Source: Sphingomonas sp. Leaf242 (GTDB taxonomy: Bacteria > Pseudomonadota > Alphaproteobacteria > Sphingomonadales > Sphingomonadaceae). From it: a DNA stretch of 64,000 nt. Location: positions 1 through 64,000 of the forward strand of contig NZ_LMLW01000013.1 in assembly GCF_001422045.1 (NCBI RefSeq). Reading direction: 5' to 3'. The position numbers were made by a program, and so were the translations under genes. Below are positions 52,308-61,566 of this stretch, piece by piece. The first letter of the stretch is position 1; the number at the start of each line of letters is the position of its first letter. The notes under the pieces are model-generated. The model worked only from the letters and a program-made list of their open reading frames with translations, was not told the origin of the DNA and did not search any database.

Positions 52308-54098
52308 TTACCGAATGCGATAGAGGCGGAGCCTCGCCCCGCGCAAGGGAAGACGTTCGAAGCCCGCCGGGGCATGGCCGGATTGCAGCATCGTTGCGAG
52401 GCTGTTCGGATAGCTGTGGGTCACGTCGATCTCGGAGAAATCGCCGGGGCAAAAGGCGACATAGGTAACGTTCCACTCACGGGCGATCGCCGCGCTGCGG
52501 TCGGGACGGCTGAGGAAATAGCGATACATCGCCATGTTGCCGCGGTTGTTGCGATGATAGCCCGCGCCGACCGTCGACAGATGCGTCGCGCCGATCAGAT
52601 AGGACGCCATGTTCGTCGGCGCCATCACGATGCCCGGCGGATAGCGATCGACCTGCGCCCAGGCATCGCCGGTGTTGCAGAGGATCTGCGGCGTCATCGG
52701 CGGCGGGATCCGTACGCCGGGAGCAAGGATACGGAGCGCCAGGGTGGGGGCTTCGGAATAGGCGATGCCCGACGATACCAGCCAAGCACCGATCAGCGCG
52801 GGCGCAGCCCAGGTAGTTCGTCGCCGTGCCGCCAGAATCAGGCCGGCCAGTACCGGTACGACCGTCGGCGCGCCGATATAGGTTCCCCGCGCCTGCGACA
52901 GCGACACGAGCGCCGAGATCCCGATCACGCCGACTAGCGGCATCGTCACCGCCCAGCGCTTCGGTGCACGCGCGACCATCCAGACCGACGCGATGCACCC
53001 GGCGAGCAGCAGGCCACCGATCGACAGCGTGCGCGCAAACGGTTGCGCGAAGATGCTGTTTGCTTCGTCGATGTGCGGCAGGAAGGCCGCGCGCAGGAAG
53101 GGATCGACCCTCCCATACGGCCCGGTTAGGCATCCCGGATAGGCGGCCAGCGTGCCACCCAGCGCAAGCGCACCGAGCACGCCGCCCGCGATGATCCGCG
53201 ATCGCCATGTGCGCAGCCACGGTGTCGCCACGGCCAAGGCTCCCAGCGCCGCGGCGACAGCCAGCGTGCCCGTGGCGGACGCGGGTGTGAAGGCGTCGCA
53301 TAGCGCGGCTGACCAATAGCTGGGCCGCATCGCCACCAGGAAGACGCCGGTCGTCGCGGCCAGGGCGGCCGCGAACGCGGCTAACCGCAACCGTTCGCGG
53401 TCACCGGAGACGACCCAGAACATCGCCAGCGTGGCGACGAGGGCGGCGACTTGCGGCGCAGTTTCCAGCCCGATGACCAGGCTGGCCGCAACGGCGATCC
53501 CGGTGATGACGCCGCTGACGATCGTCGGTCGGCGCATCATCATGAGGATCGCGATTTCGATGATGACGATCTGCAGCGCGTGGTGGTCGATCCGCCCCGG
53601 GAGGAACAGCGTGATGCCAGGATAGGCGATGCCCGCCAGAATGGCCGCGACGACGGCCGCCTCGTCTCCCCATAACCGGCGGGCGATCCGCACCGACAGG
53701 ACGATGTTGCAGGCGAACAGCAGCGCCGGATACAGCAGCACCGCGGTCAGTTCGGCGCCGTGACGGCCGACCAGTGGCGTCGCCGCGAGGATGATCCCCG
53801 CGATCCCGAAATCGTTCAGTCGTGACCAGTGCATCGGTGCGCCGAGCGGGGGCGCCATGCGATATTGCGTCCAGTCGTCGAAGGCCTGGCCGTTGAGCCA
53901 GTCGCGCACCTGCGCCAGCCGCATCATGTCGTCGGCATCGGGCAGGATCAATTGCCCGACGCGATGCCAGTCGGTGATCGCCCAGCAGGTCGACAGCAAT
54001 GTCGCCAGAACCGCCGCGACGATCACGTCGAAGCGGATCGTGCGTCCGCGGCGGGCATCGGGGGCGGGTACGTCGTCGAATGGCGGCGGGTTTGGCAT
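52308..54098 (-). CDS. multi-pass GT-C-like membrane protein (STT3-like loop)
   Basis: This 596-residue protein has about 11-12 membrane helices. The first loop reads LPDADDMMRLAQVRDWLNGQAFDDWTQYRMAPPLGAPMHWSR, in which ADDMMRLAQVRDW resembles the acidic D-x-D site of STT3/AglB-type oligosaccharyltransferases and GT-C enzymes. The gene starts at the ATG 54098 with an AGGA about 9 bases upstream. The next gene on the minus strand (50691-52283) begins 25 bases beyond its stop, so they form one transcript. The activity is inferred only from these motifs. Confidence 0.7.
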   Translation of the reverse strand: MPNPPPFDDVPAPDARRGRTIRFDVIVAAVLATLLSTCWAITDWHRVGQLILPDADDMMRLAQVRDWLNGQAFDDWTQYRMAPPLGAPMHWSRLNDFGIAGIILAATPLVGRHGAELTAVLLYPALLFACNIVLSVRIARRLWGDEAAVVAAILAGIAYPGITLFLPGRIDHHALQIVIIEIAILMMMRRPTIVSGVITGIAVAASLVIGLETAPQVAALVATLAMFWVVSGDRERLRLAAFAAALAATTGVFLVAMRPSYWSAALCDAFTPASATGTLAVAAALGALAVATPWLRTWRSRIIAGGVLGALALGGTLAAYPGCLTGPYGRVDPFLRAAFLPHIDEANSIFAQPFARTLSIGGLLLAGCIASVWMVARAPKRWAVTMPLVGVIGISALVSLSQARGTYIGAPTVVPVLAGLILAARRRTTWAAPALIGAWLVSSGIAYSEAPTLALRILAPGVRIPPPMTPQILCNTGDAWAQVDRYPPGIVMAPTNMASYLIGATHLSTVGAGYHRNNRGNMAMYRYFLSRPDRSAAIAREWNVTYVAFCPGDFSEIDVTHSYPNSLATMLQSGHAPAGFERLPLRGARLRLYRIR

Positions 54099-54196
54099 GC
54101 GGTCATCCTGAGGCGAACCTCGTCGGCTTAGCGGCGAATAGTTAACCCTCTTTTTAGCGTTCGCTCCGTATGCCTTCGGGCAAGGGAGGATCATCC

Positions 54197-55414
54197 ATGC
54201 CGACAGTGCTGGCCTATCAATCGCCGATCGTCGAACGCGATACGTCGGGCACCGAAGCGGAGGATGCGCTCGAACTGTCGATCGTCATGCCCTGCCTCAA
54301 CGAAGCGGAGACGCTGGCGCTATGCATCCGCAAGGCGCAGGAATTCCTGCGGACCAGCGGGATCGCCGGCGAGGTGGTGATCGCCGACAACGGATCGACC
54401 GACGGCTCGCGCCAGATCGCCAATGCGATGGGCGCACGCCTCGTCGGTGTCGACGCGAAGGGCTATGGCGCTGCGCTGCTGGGCGGGATCGCCGCCGCTC
54501 GCGGCCGATACGTGATCATGGGCGATGCCGACGACAGCTACGATTTTCTCGCGCTGATGCCGTTCGTCACCGCGCTGCGCAACGGCGGCGAACTGGTGAT
54601 GGGCAATCGGTTCCAGGGCGGGATCGCACCCGGCGCGATGCCGCCGCTGCATCGGTATCTGGGCAATCCGGTCCTCAGCTTTCTCGGGCGACGCTTGTTC
54701 AACGCGCGGATCGGCGACTTCCATTGCGGCCTGCGCGGTTTTCGCCGCGATTCGGTCCTGGGTCTCGGATTGCGATCGTCGGGGATGGAGTTCGCCAGCG
54801 AGATGGTGGTCAAGGCGGTCATGCACCGGCTCGACGTCCGTCAGGTGTCGACGACGCTGTCGCAGGACGGACGTAGCCGCCCGCCGCATTTACGGACGTG
54901 GCGCGACGGCTGGCGGCATCTGCGCTTCTTGTTGACCTACGCTCCCCGGTTCCTGTTCGTTTATCCCGGCTTGCTTGCGGCGGCTGGCGGCACGGCGGGA
55001 GTCGCGGTGCTCGCGACCGGCGGTGTCGAACTCGGCGGTATCGAACTCAGCGCGACGACGATGCTGTTCGCGGCGATGGCGATGCTGCTGGGCAGTCAGC
55101 TGATCGGCTTCGGCATCCTCGCACGGCTGTACGGTGTCGCCAGCGCCTTGTGGCCTACCAGCATGCGCGTCGAGCAATTCCGCCGCCACTTCAGCGTCGA
55201 GCGCGGCTGCATCGTTGGCGGACTGCTCCTGCTGCTCGGCATGGCCGGGAGTGCAGGTCTGCTCGCACAATGGGGGCGGGCGGGATTCGGGCCGATGGAG
55301 CCGGTCCATCTCATGCGTTTGGCGATCCCCACGATGGTGGCGAGCGTCATCGGGTTGCAGACGATGTTCACCAGCTTCCTGATCGGATTGATCGATACCC
55401 GATCCGATCGCTGA
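54197..55414 (+). CDS. family 2 glycosyltransferase with C-terminal membrane helices
   Basis: This 405-residue protein has the GT2 catalytic domain (about residues 25-250): LSIVMPCLNEAETL, VIADNGSTDGS, the DxD motif MGDADDSYDF and GDFHCGLRGFRRD. Four membrane helices follow (about 255-395). This layout matches dolichol-phosphate mannosyltransferase-like and undecaprenyl-phosphate sugar transferases. Divergent to the GT-C-like genes, it may make the lipid-linked sugar they use. AGGGAGGA lies 8 bases before the ATG at 54197. Confidence 0.85.
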   Translation: MPTVLAYQSPIVERDTSGTEAEDALELSIVMPCLNEAETLALCIRKAQEFLRTSGIAGEVVIADNGSTDGSRQIANAMGARLVGVDAKGYGAALLGGIAAARGRYVIMGDADDSYDFLALMPFVTALRNGGELVMGNRFQGGIAPGAMPPLHRYLGNPVLSFLGRRLFNARIGDFHCGLRGFRRDSVLGLGLRSSGMEFASEMVVKAVMHRLDVRQVSTTLSQDGRSRPPHLRTWRDGWRHLRFLLTYAPRFLFVYPGLLAAAGGTAGVAVLATGGVELGGIELSATTMLFAAMAMLLGSQLIGFGILARLYGVASALWPTSMRVEQFRRHFSVERGCIVGGLLLLLGMAGSAGLLAQWGRAGFGPMEPVHLMRLAIPTMVASVIGLQTMFTSFLIGLIDTRSDR

Positions 55415-55423
55415 CGGTGCGAC

Positions 55424-55476
55424 GGACATGAAAAAGGGGAGGATACGATCACCGTATCCTCCCCTTTTTCATGTCC
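55424..55476. terminator. strong bidirectional terminator hairpin
   Basis: A perfect 24-base-pair stem (left arm 55424-55447, right arm 55453-55476) with a 5-base loop is flanked on both sides of the stem by A/T runs (AAAAAGGGGAGG and CCTCCCCTTTTT). It lies between two convergent genes, so it can end transcripts from both strands. Confidence 0.95.
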
Positions 55477-55510
55477 GATGGTTTTTCGATGCCAGGCGGT
55501 GCGCTTCGGT

Positions 55511-56101
55511 TCAGCGCGAGAGCACCGTGACGAAGTGCAGTCCGCGATCGAACAGCCATGAGAACGGACGGGGATACAGCGACAAGCGCGTGGCGAACCG
55601 GCTGCTGCCGAGGTCCAGCGTGCGCCAGATGTTCGTCCATTCTTTGCGCGACAGATAATTATACGGCAACCGCACGCCGTGGGCTGCGTTGCCGACCCAA
55701 TCCATGAATCGCAATGTAGTGTTCGCCGCGATCCCGTCGCGCAAGTGGTCCTTGATGATGACCATCGGCGCGATACGCGCGATCTCGGCGAGCACGGCTT
55801 CGGGATCGTCGGTATGATGTAGCACGTCGACCACGATCGCCGCGTCGAACGCGTTGTCGCCGAACGGGATATGCGCGCCGTCAAAGGCGTGAACCGGGAT
55901 CGCAGTATCGGGGCGGACCAGCACGTCGATGCCCTCGATCACGACATCAGGGCGCTTTTGCATGATCAGCACGGCCAGATCGCCGCTCCCGCATCCGACG
56001 TCGAGCACCCGTGCGCCGTCCGGCAGCCGTTCCGCGATCACGGCCGCCAGGCGACGCACCCGGCGCCCGAACACCAGTTTATCATGAACTGCAGCCAGCA
56101 C
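55511..56101 (-). CDS. class I SAM-dependent methyltransferase
   Basis: This 196-residue protein has the SAM-binding motif I VLDVGCGSGD (about 33-42), the acidic GIDVLVRPDT and the post-II AAIVVDVLHHTDDP block. A GTG at 56101 preceded by GGGGAG at a good spacing is the best start, though a TTG at 56116 is in frame. The C-terminal half (NYLSRKEWTNIWRTLDLGSS) is typical of small methyltransferases in glycan or quinone loci. It may methylate a sugar or lipid of the neighbouring locus, but this is inference. Confidence 0.78.
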   Translation of the reverse strand: MLAAVHDKLVFGRRVRRLAAVIAERLPDGARVLDVGCGSGDLAVLIMQKRPDVVIEGIDVLVRPDTAIPVHAFDGAHIPFGDNAFDAAIVVDVLHHTDDPEAVLAEIARIAPMVIIKDHLRDGIAANTTLRFMDWVGNAAHGVRLPYNYLSRKEWTNIWRTLDLGSSRFATRLSLYPRPFSWLFDRGLHFVTVLSR

Positions 56102-56192
56102 GTCGCATCTCCCCAATCAGAAATGCGAGCCTGCCCTCAAGTCGATGACATTTGGTTAACGCGCAATGCCGAACGAAGTTCGCGACCGACCG

Positions 56193-57434
56193 TTACCGGT
56201 CGCGGCGCCCCAGCAAGCGCAATCGAAGTGCGTTCAGCTTGATGAAGCCTTCCGCGTCGCGCTGGTCGTAGGCGCCCTGGTCGTCCTCGAACGTCACGAC
56301 CTTCTCCGAATACAGCGAGTTCGGCGATTTCCGCCCCACCACGTACACGCCGCCCTTGTAGAGCTTCAGCCGGACCGTGCCCGACACTTTCAGCTGGCTG
56401 TAGTCGATCGCCGCCTGCAGCATCTCGCGCTCGGGGCTGAACCAGAAGCCGTTGTAGAGCAGCTCGGCATAGCGCGGTGCCAGCTCGTCCTTCAGATGCG
56501 CGGCACCGCGGTCGAGCGTCAGCTGCTCGATGCCGCGGTGCGCGAGCTGATAGATCGTGCCACCGGGAGTCTCGTACATGCCGCGGCTCTTCATGCCCAC
56601 GAAGCGGTTCTCGACGAGGTCGAGACGCCCGATGCCGTGACGGCGGCCGTAGTCGTTGAGCGTCGACAGCAACGTCGCCGGGCTCATGCCCTCGCCGTTG
56701 ATCGCGACACCGTCGCCGCGCTCGAAATCGACCGTGATGTACTCAGGGGTATCGGGCGCGTCCTCGGGGTTCACGGTGCGCGAATAGACGTAATCCGGCA
56801 CCTCGTCCCATGGGTTCTCGAGCACCTTACCCTCGGACGAGGTGTGGAGCATGTTCGCATCGGTCGAGAACGGCGACTCGCCGCGCTTGTCTTTGCTGAC
56901 CGGGATCTGGTGCTGTTCGGCGAACTCGATCAGCTTGGTACGGCTGGTGAGATCCCATTCGCGCCACGGCGCGATGACCTTGATGTCGGGCGACAGCGCG
57001 TAATAGCCGAGCTCGAAGCGGACCTGGTCGTTGCCCTTGCCGGTCGCGCCGTGGCTGACCGCGTCGGCGCCGACCATCTTGGCGATCTCGATCTGGCGCT
57101 TGGCGATCAGCGGCCGCGCAATCGACGTGCCAAGCAGGTACAGCCCCTCGTACAGCGCGTTCGACCGCATCATCGGGAACACGTAGTCGCGGACGAACTC
57201 CTCGCGCAGGTCGTCGACGAAGATGTGCTCGGGCTTGACGCCCATCATCTCGGCCTTGGCGCGCGCCGGCTCGAGTTCCTCGCCCTGGCCGAGATCGGCG
57301 GTGAACGTCACGACTTCGCAGTTATACGTCTGCTGGAGCCATTTCAGGATCACGCTCGTGTCGAGGCCACCGGAATAGGCGAGTACGACGCGGTTGATTC
57401 CGGCGCCGCCGGCGGGGTTGCTCTGATCGGTCAC
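56193..57434 (-). CDS. argG: argininosuccinate synthase
   Basis: This 413-residue enzyme joins citrulline and aspartate with ATP in arginine synthesis. The P-loop is VVLAYSGGLDTSVILKW, with GKGNDQVRFE, the SVDANMLH-like block STDANMLHTSSEGKVLENP and EYITVDFERGDGVAING. A GTG at 57434, with AAGGA 8 bases upstream, is the best start; an ATG at 57461 would add nine residues. It is divergent from an EF-hand protein gene. Confidence 0.95.
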   Translation of the reverse strand: MTDQSNPAGGAGINRVVLAYSGGLDTSVILKWLQQTYNCEVVTFTADLGQGEELEPARAKAEMMGVKPEHIFVDDLREEFVRDYVFPMMRSNALYEGLYLLGTSIARPLIAKRQIEIAKMVGADAVSHGATGKGNDQVRFELGYYALSPDIKVIAPWREWDLTSRTKLIEFAEQHQIPVSKDKRGESPFSTDANMLHTSSEGKVLENPWDEVPDYVYSRTVNPEDAPDTPEYITVDFERGDGVAINGEGMSPATLLSTLNDYGRRHGIGRLDLVENRFVGMKSRGMYETPGGTIYQLAHRGIEQLTLDRGAAHLKDELAPRYAELLYNGFWFSPEREMLQAAIDYSQLKVSGTVRLKLYKGGVYVVGRKSPNSLYSEKVVTFEDDQGAYDQRDAEGFIKLNALRLRLLGRRDR

Positions 57435-57581
57435 GGGCAGGATCCTTCGGGCAATATCCAATGTCCGCGCCCCTATGCGTTGAGGCGCGTTCGCGCAACC
57501 GCCGGACGCCCGACACGCGTTAATGGCGCGTACAACCGAATCCCGCTATTCGCGCCGCACATCCACTGGAGTGTCCCGACC

Positions 57582-57971
57582 GTGCTACGCCAAAGCCTCA
57601 CCCTTCTCGTCCTCGCCGGTCTCGCAACCCCGGCGCTCGCGCAGGAAACGCGCGCGTCTGCCGCCGCCAAGTTCAAGACCGAGTTCGCCGCATCGGATAC
57701 CAACAAGGACGGCGTCCTGACCCGCGCGGAAGTGCTGGCACGGATCGACAACATGAAGGTCGGGGCAGGGCGTCCCGATCCCGTCCACGCCAAGCGTCTC
57801 GCCGATCTGTGGTTCACGAGCGCGGACAAGAACAAGGACGGCAAGGTCACGCAGGCCGAGGCACAGGCGCTGCTGGCGGCGACGTTCGCGAAATACGATG
57901 CGAACCACGACGGCAAGATCGGCGGCGACGAACGCGCGGCTGCGAAGGCGCAGATCCAGGGTCCGCGTTAA
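57582..57971 (+). CDS. exported EF-hand domain protein
   Basis: This 129-residue protein has a signal peptide (residues 1-20, ending LAQ) and three EF-hand loops: DTNKDGVLTRAE, DKNKDGKVTQAE and DANHDGKIGGDE. Each has the D-x-N/K-x-D-G spacing and a final Glu, so calcium binding is likely. The start is a GTG at 57582, with a GGAG about 11 bases upstream. Such small periplasmic calcium-binding proteins are common in sphingomonads, with no known partner. Confidence 0.85.
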   Translation: MLRQSLTLLVLAGLATPALAQETRASAAAKFKTEFAASDTNKDGVLTRAEVLARIDNMKVGAGRPDPVHAKRLADLWFTSADKNKDGKVTQAEAQALLAATFAKYDANHDGKIGGDERAAAKAQIQGPR

Positions 57972-57983
57972 AGCGCTACGAAT

Positions 57984-58091
57984 TCCCCTCCCTGGAAGGG
58001 AGGGGTTAGGGGTGGGTTGGCCCGTTTCGCAGGCGCCGCCCATCCCAAGCGGCCGACTCACCCCCAGCCCCTCCCTTCCAGGGAGGGGGGC
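57984..58091. repeat. family B palindromic element, copy 4
   Basis: CCCCTCCCTGGAAGGGAGGG and its inverse arm CCCTCCCTTCCAGGGAGGGG bound the element, as in the other copies. It starts 12 bases after the EF-hand gene stop and ends 3 bases before the cfa stop on the other strand. Confidence 0.88.
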
Positions 58092-58094
58092 AGG

Positions 58095-59321
58095 TCAGCC
58101 CTCGCGCAACGCCCGCTCGCCCTCGATCATGTAGTCGCGGGTCATCGGCAGCGTCATCCGGCTCTTCGACAGCTGGATCTGGTAATTGACCATCCCCCCG
58201 GTCCGGAACGCTGCCGCCGCGCCCGCCAGATAGAATGTCCACATCCGGTAGAACCGCTCGTCGTACAGCGCGACGATCGCGTCCTTCGCCGCCACGGTCC
58301 GGTCGTACCATTGGTCGATCGTCAGCGCGTAATGGACGCGCAGCACCTCGATATCGGTCGGGAACATCCGCAGCCCCTCATACCCCTTCACGATCTCCGA
58401 CAGCGCCGGGTTATACCCGCCCGGGAAGATGTACTTGGTCGTGAAGGTGTCGGTGACGCCCGGCCCGCCCATCCGGCCGATCGTGTGGAGCAGCATCACG
58501 CCGTCCTCGGTCAGCAGGTCGCGGCACTTGCGGAAGAACGCCTTGTAGTGCGCCGGGCCGACATGCTCGAACATCCCGACCGAGACGATCCGGTCGAAAC
58601 TCCCTGTCAGTGCGCGATAGTCGATCAGCTCGAACGTCACCTTGTCGGCGACGCCGGCCTCTTCGGCCCGCCGCCGCGCGACCTTCAGCTGTTCCTCGCT
58701 CAGCGTCACGCCGAGCACTTCGGCGCCGGTCTTCGCGTGCAGGTACAGCGCCATTCCACCCCAGCCGCAGCCGATGTCGAGCACGCGCATCCCCGGCTGG
58801 ATCGCCAGCTTGGCAGCGATATGCGCCTTCTTGTCGTTCTGCGCCTGCTCCAGGCTGTTGCCGGAAGCGGTGAAATACGCGCAGGAATATTGCCGGTCCG
58901 CGTCGAGGAACAGGTCGTACAGCCGGTCCGACAGATCATAGTGATGCGCGACGTTTTTCTTCGACCGGCGCGCCATGTTCACCCGGTCGACACGGTGCAC
59001 CACCTTGTCGAGCAGCTTGATCGGCAGCGACGGATTGAGCCCGCCACCACGCTCCCACGGGCTGTTGCCCTTGAGCAGATCGACCAGATCGCGAATGTCG
59101 CCGCGTTCGATCACCAGGCGCCCGTCCATGAACGCCTCCGCCGCGCCGAGCGCCGGGTGGCGGATGATCGCCCCCGCGACACCGGGCTCGGTCAATCGGA
59201 TCGTGACGGGGCTGTACGCGGGGTCGGGCTTGCCGAAATGCTTCGTGGTGCCGTTGGCATGGATGAGCGTGAGTTCGCCGGTTTTAACCTGCCGGGCCAG
59301 GAAACGATCGAAAAGAGCCAT
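58095..59321 (-). CDS. cfa: cyclopropane-fatty-acyl-phospholipid synthase
   Basis: This 408-residue SAM-dependent enzyme adds a methylene bridge to unsaturated phospholipid acyl chains. Motif I is VLDIGCGWGGMALYL (about 190-204), with VGMFEHVG, the bicarbonate-site GGYNPAL and RVHYALTIDQW segments. The N-terminal region (residues 1-110) is the lipid-binding domain. It lies convergent with the EF-hand gene and next to a redox enzyme pair on the same strand. Confidence 0.95.
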   Translation of the reverse strand: MALFDRFLARQVKTGELTLIHANGTTKHFGKPDPAYSPVTIRLTEPGVAGAIIRHPALGAAEAFMDGRLVIERGDIRDLVDLLKGNSPWERGGGLNPSLPIKLLDKVVHRVDRVNMARRSKKNVAHHYDLSDRLYDLFLDADRQYSCAYFTASGNSLEQAQNDKKAHIAAKLAIQPGMRVLDIGCGWGGMALYLHAKTGAEVLGVTLSEEQLKVARRRAEEAGVADKVTFELIDYRALTGSFDRIVSVGMFEHVGPAHYKAFFRKCRDLLTEDGVMLLHTIGRMGGPGVTDTFTTKYIFPGGYNPALSEIVKGYEGLRMFPTDIEVLRVHYALTIDQWYDRTVAAKDAIVALYDERFYRMWTFYLAGAAAAFRTGGMVNYQIQLSKSRMTLPMTRDYMIEGERALREG

Positions 59322-59371
59322 GTCGCGTTAGCTAATGACTGGTACGGAATTGCGCCACCCCTCGGCGCGCT

Positions 59372-60133
59372 TCAGATCCCCGCGTACCAGTCATAATCTA
59401 CGTTATCTTCCCAATAGCCCCCTTTGCCCTTCCCGATCCCGGCGAGGCTGGCGACCGCGTCGATCGCCATGACGTATTTGGCGTGCTTGTAGCCGAGCTG
59501 CCGTTCGACCCTGAGCCGGACGGGCGCGCCGTGCGCGACGTCGAGCACCTGATCGTTCAGCGCCCAGGCGAGAATCGTCTGCGGATGGAACGCGTCGACC
59601 AGATCGACCGATTCGTAATAGTTCGCGCCGCGGTAGAGGTCGGCGCAGGTGAAGACGACATAGCGCGCCGTGTCGCGGATCTTCGCGGCGGTCAGCAGCG
59701 CGCCGAGCTTCGGCCCCTGCCATTTGCCGATCGCGCTCCAGCCCTCGACACAATCATGCCGCGTGATCTGCGCCCGCGACGGCATCTGGCGGAGTTGCGG
59801 GAGCGACACCGACAGCGGGTTATCGACCAGCCCGCCAACTTTCAGCCGGTAATCCGCGAAGTTGTTGACGACCATCGTGGTATAGTCCGCCGTCCCCGGA
59901 TTGCTCGTTCCGTTCGAGCGGAAAATCGGCGACATCTGCGCGGGGCTGAATTCGGGCGCCAGCGCGTTGCGGTTGGTCAGCGCGCGTTGCAGCCCGCGGT
60001 TCATGTCCTCGCCCATGAACAGGATCTTCCGCGCCTCGGGGTTCGCGGCGATCTTGTCGCATCCGGTCAGCAGCACGCCTGCGCCGACCGCGGCGCCAGT
60101 GACGAGCGAGCGGCGGGTAATCAGCGAGCTCAT
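59372..60133 (-). CDS. molybdopterin-dependent oxidoreductase (sulfite oxidase/MsrP-like)
   Basis: This 253-residue protein has the sulfite-oxidase-type cofactor domain: TRHDCVEGWSAIGKWQGPKLG (Mo-ligand C128), with the substrate-site VFTCADLYRGANYYESVDL and GAPVRLRVERQLGYKHAKY. The N-terminus has a twin-arginine motif (TRRSLVTG, residues 6-13) and a lipobox-like LLTGC at about 21-25, so it may be a Tat-exported lipoprotein. Its 4-base overlap (ATGA) with the following cytochrome b gene marks a two-component redox system. Its substrate (for example protein methionine sulfoxide) is not established. Confidence 0.85.
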   Translation of the reverse strand: MSSLITRRSLVTGAAVGAGVLLTGCDKIAANPEARKILFMGEDMNRGLQRALTNRNALAPEFSPAQMSPIFRSNGTSNPGTADYTTMVVNNFADYRLKVGGLVDNPLSVSLPQLRQMPSRAQITRHDCVEGWSAIGKWQGPKLGALLTAAKIRDTARYVVFTCADLYRGANYYESVDLVDAFHPQTILAWALNDQVLDVAHGAPVRLRVERQLGYKHAKYVMAIDAVASLAGIGKGKGGYWEDNVDYDWYAGI

Positions 60134-60888
60134 GCGACGTCCTCCGACGGGTGGGCGGGGACGTGCCCCGGAACCTTCCAGCGCCCGGTAATCATCGACC
60201 GCACCTCGTTCCACGTTCCCGCGAGGATCACCAGCGCCAGATGCGCAATGATGAATAGCACCAGCCCAGTGGCGGCGATGAAGTGGATCGAGCGCGCCGA
60301 CTGCCGCCCGCCGAACACCTCGAGCAGCCAAGGCCACGCCGCGTCCATTCCCGGCGACATCGTCAGTCCGGTCAGGATCATCACCGGGATCAGCACGAAG
60401 ATCGTCGCCACATAGGACAGTTTCTGGAGGATATTGTATGCGCCCGGCTTCCTGGGATCGTGGAAGCGAAACGCGAGATGCTCCTTCACGTCGTGCACCA
60501 CTTCGCGCGGCGACAGCTCGGCGGCGCGGACGCGCAGGTCGCGCTGGAAATGCTTGTTGACCAGGCTGACGATCATGAACCCGAGCAGCGCGAAGGCGAG
60601 CACCAGCGCGAACAGCAGATGCCAGCGCCGCGAAATGGCAAGGTTGTAGCTCGCGGGAATCGTCAGCAGGTTGAGCAGCGACACCAGCCAGCTCGGCCAC
60701 TGGTCGAGCGTCGTCCACGCCGTATCGAAATTCGCGCCATACCGGCCCCAGTACAGCCGCGGATGCGCCTTGAGGATGCCGATCCCGCTGCCGATCATGA
60801 TGAACATCGTCACCACCGTCACCCAGTGCCAGATGCGCGTCGCCAGTTTATGGCGCTTGATAATCGGGATGGGTAGGGGATCGTTCAT
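60130..60888 (-). CDS. cytochrome b/b6-type membrane partner of the molybdoenzyme
   Basis: This 252-residue protein has four to five membrane helices with histidines placed for heme b ligation: H21 (WHWVTV), H90 (RRWHLLFAL), H202 (SIHFIAATG) and H216 (IAHLALV). It should pass electrons from the quinone pool to the molybdoenzyme that overlaps it by 4 bases. The fold resembles the cytochrome b561/YedZ-like type, but the identity with MsrQ is not certain. Confidence 0.8.
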   Translation of the reverse strand: MNDPLPIPIIKRHKLATRIWHWVTVVTMFIMIGSGIGILKAHPRLYWGRYGANFDTAWTTLDQWPSWLVSLLNLLTIPASYNLAISRRWHLLFALVLAFALLGFMIVSLVNKHFQRDLRVRAAELSPREVVHDVKEHLAFRFHDPRKPGAYNILQKLSYVATIFVLIPVMILTGLTMSPGMDAAWPWLLEVFGGRQSARSIHFIAATGLVLFIIAHLALVILAGTWNEVRSMITGRWKVPGHVPAHPSEDVA

Positions 60889-60939
60889 GCTCGACCTTCG
60901 CTCTAGGCAGTCGAAACGTTGCATAGCAGGGATAAGCGT

Positions 60940-61557
60940 ATGACCGAATGGCATTCTTACGAGCCCACGAACGGCCATCGCCTGCCGCATGACCCCTTGA
61001 ATGCGATCGTCGCGCCGCGCCCGATCGGCTGGGTCAGCACCGTGTCCGCCGACGGCGTGCCGAACCTCGCGCCGTACAGTTTCTTCAATTTGTTCAACTA
61101 CATCCCGCCGATCATCGGCTTCTCGTCGATGGGGTGGAAGGACAGCGTCGCCAATATCGAGGCGACCGGCGAGTTCGTCTGGAACCTGGTGTCGCGCGAC
61201 CTCAGCGAGGCGATGAACACCACCGCCGCCAACGTCGCCGCCGACGTCGACGAGTTCGCGCTCGCCGGGCTGGAGATGGCGGCTTCGACCAAGGTGAAGC
61301 CGGCACGTGTTGCCGCGTCGCGCGCGCAGTTCGAGTGCAAGCTCACCCAGTTGATCCGCCTGGAAACCAAGGAATGCCGCGAGCTGGACCAGTGGCTGGT
61401 GCTCGGCGAAGCGGTCGCGATCCATATCGACTCGGCGATGCTGGAGGACGGTGTCTACCAGACCGCCCGCGCGCAACCGATCCTGCGCGGCGGCGGTCCT
61501 GCGGATTACTTCGAGATCACCGAAGACGCGCTCTTCAAGATGCGCCGGCCGGGCTGA
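60940..61557 (+). CDS. flavin reductase family protein (FMN-binding split barrel)
   Basis: This 205-residue protein has the flavin-reductase-like domain: IVAPRPIGWVSTVSADGVPNLAPYSFFN at the N-terminus, FVWNLVSRDLSEAMNTTA and LGEAVAIHIDS. Such proteins bind FMN and reduce flavin with NAD(P)H, or serve as auxiliary units for monooxygenases. The ATG at 60940 follows AGGGATAA. No partner oxygenase lies in the window. Confidence 0.85.
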   Translation: MTEWHSYEPTNGHRLPHDPLNAIVAPRPIGWVSTVSADGVPNLAPYSFFNLFNYIPPIIGFSSMGWKDSVANIEATGEFVWNLVSRDLSEAMNTTAANVAADVDEFALAGLEMAASTKVKPARVAASRAQFECKLTQLIRLETKECRELDQWLVLGEAVAIHIDSAMLEDGVYQTARAQPILRGGGPADYFEITEDALFKMRRPG

Positions 61558-61566
61558 TACCTTCCT

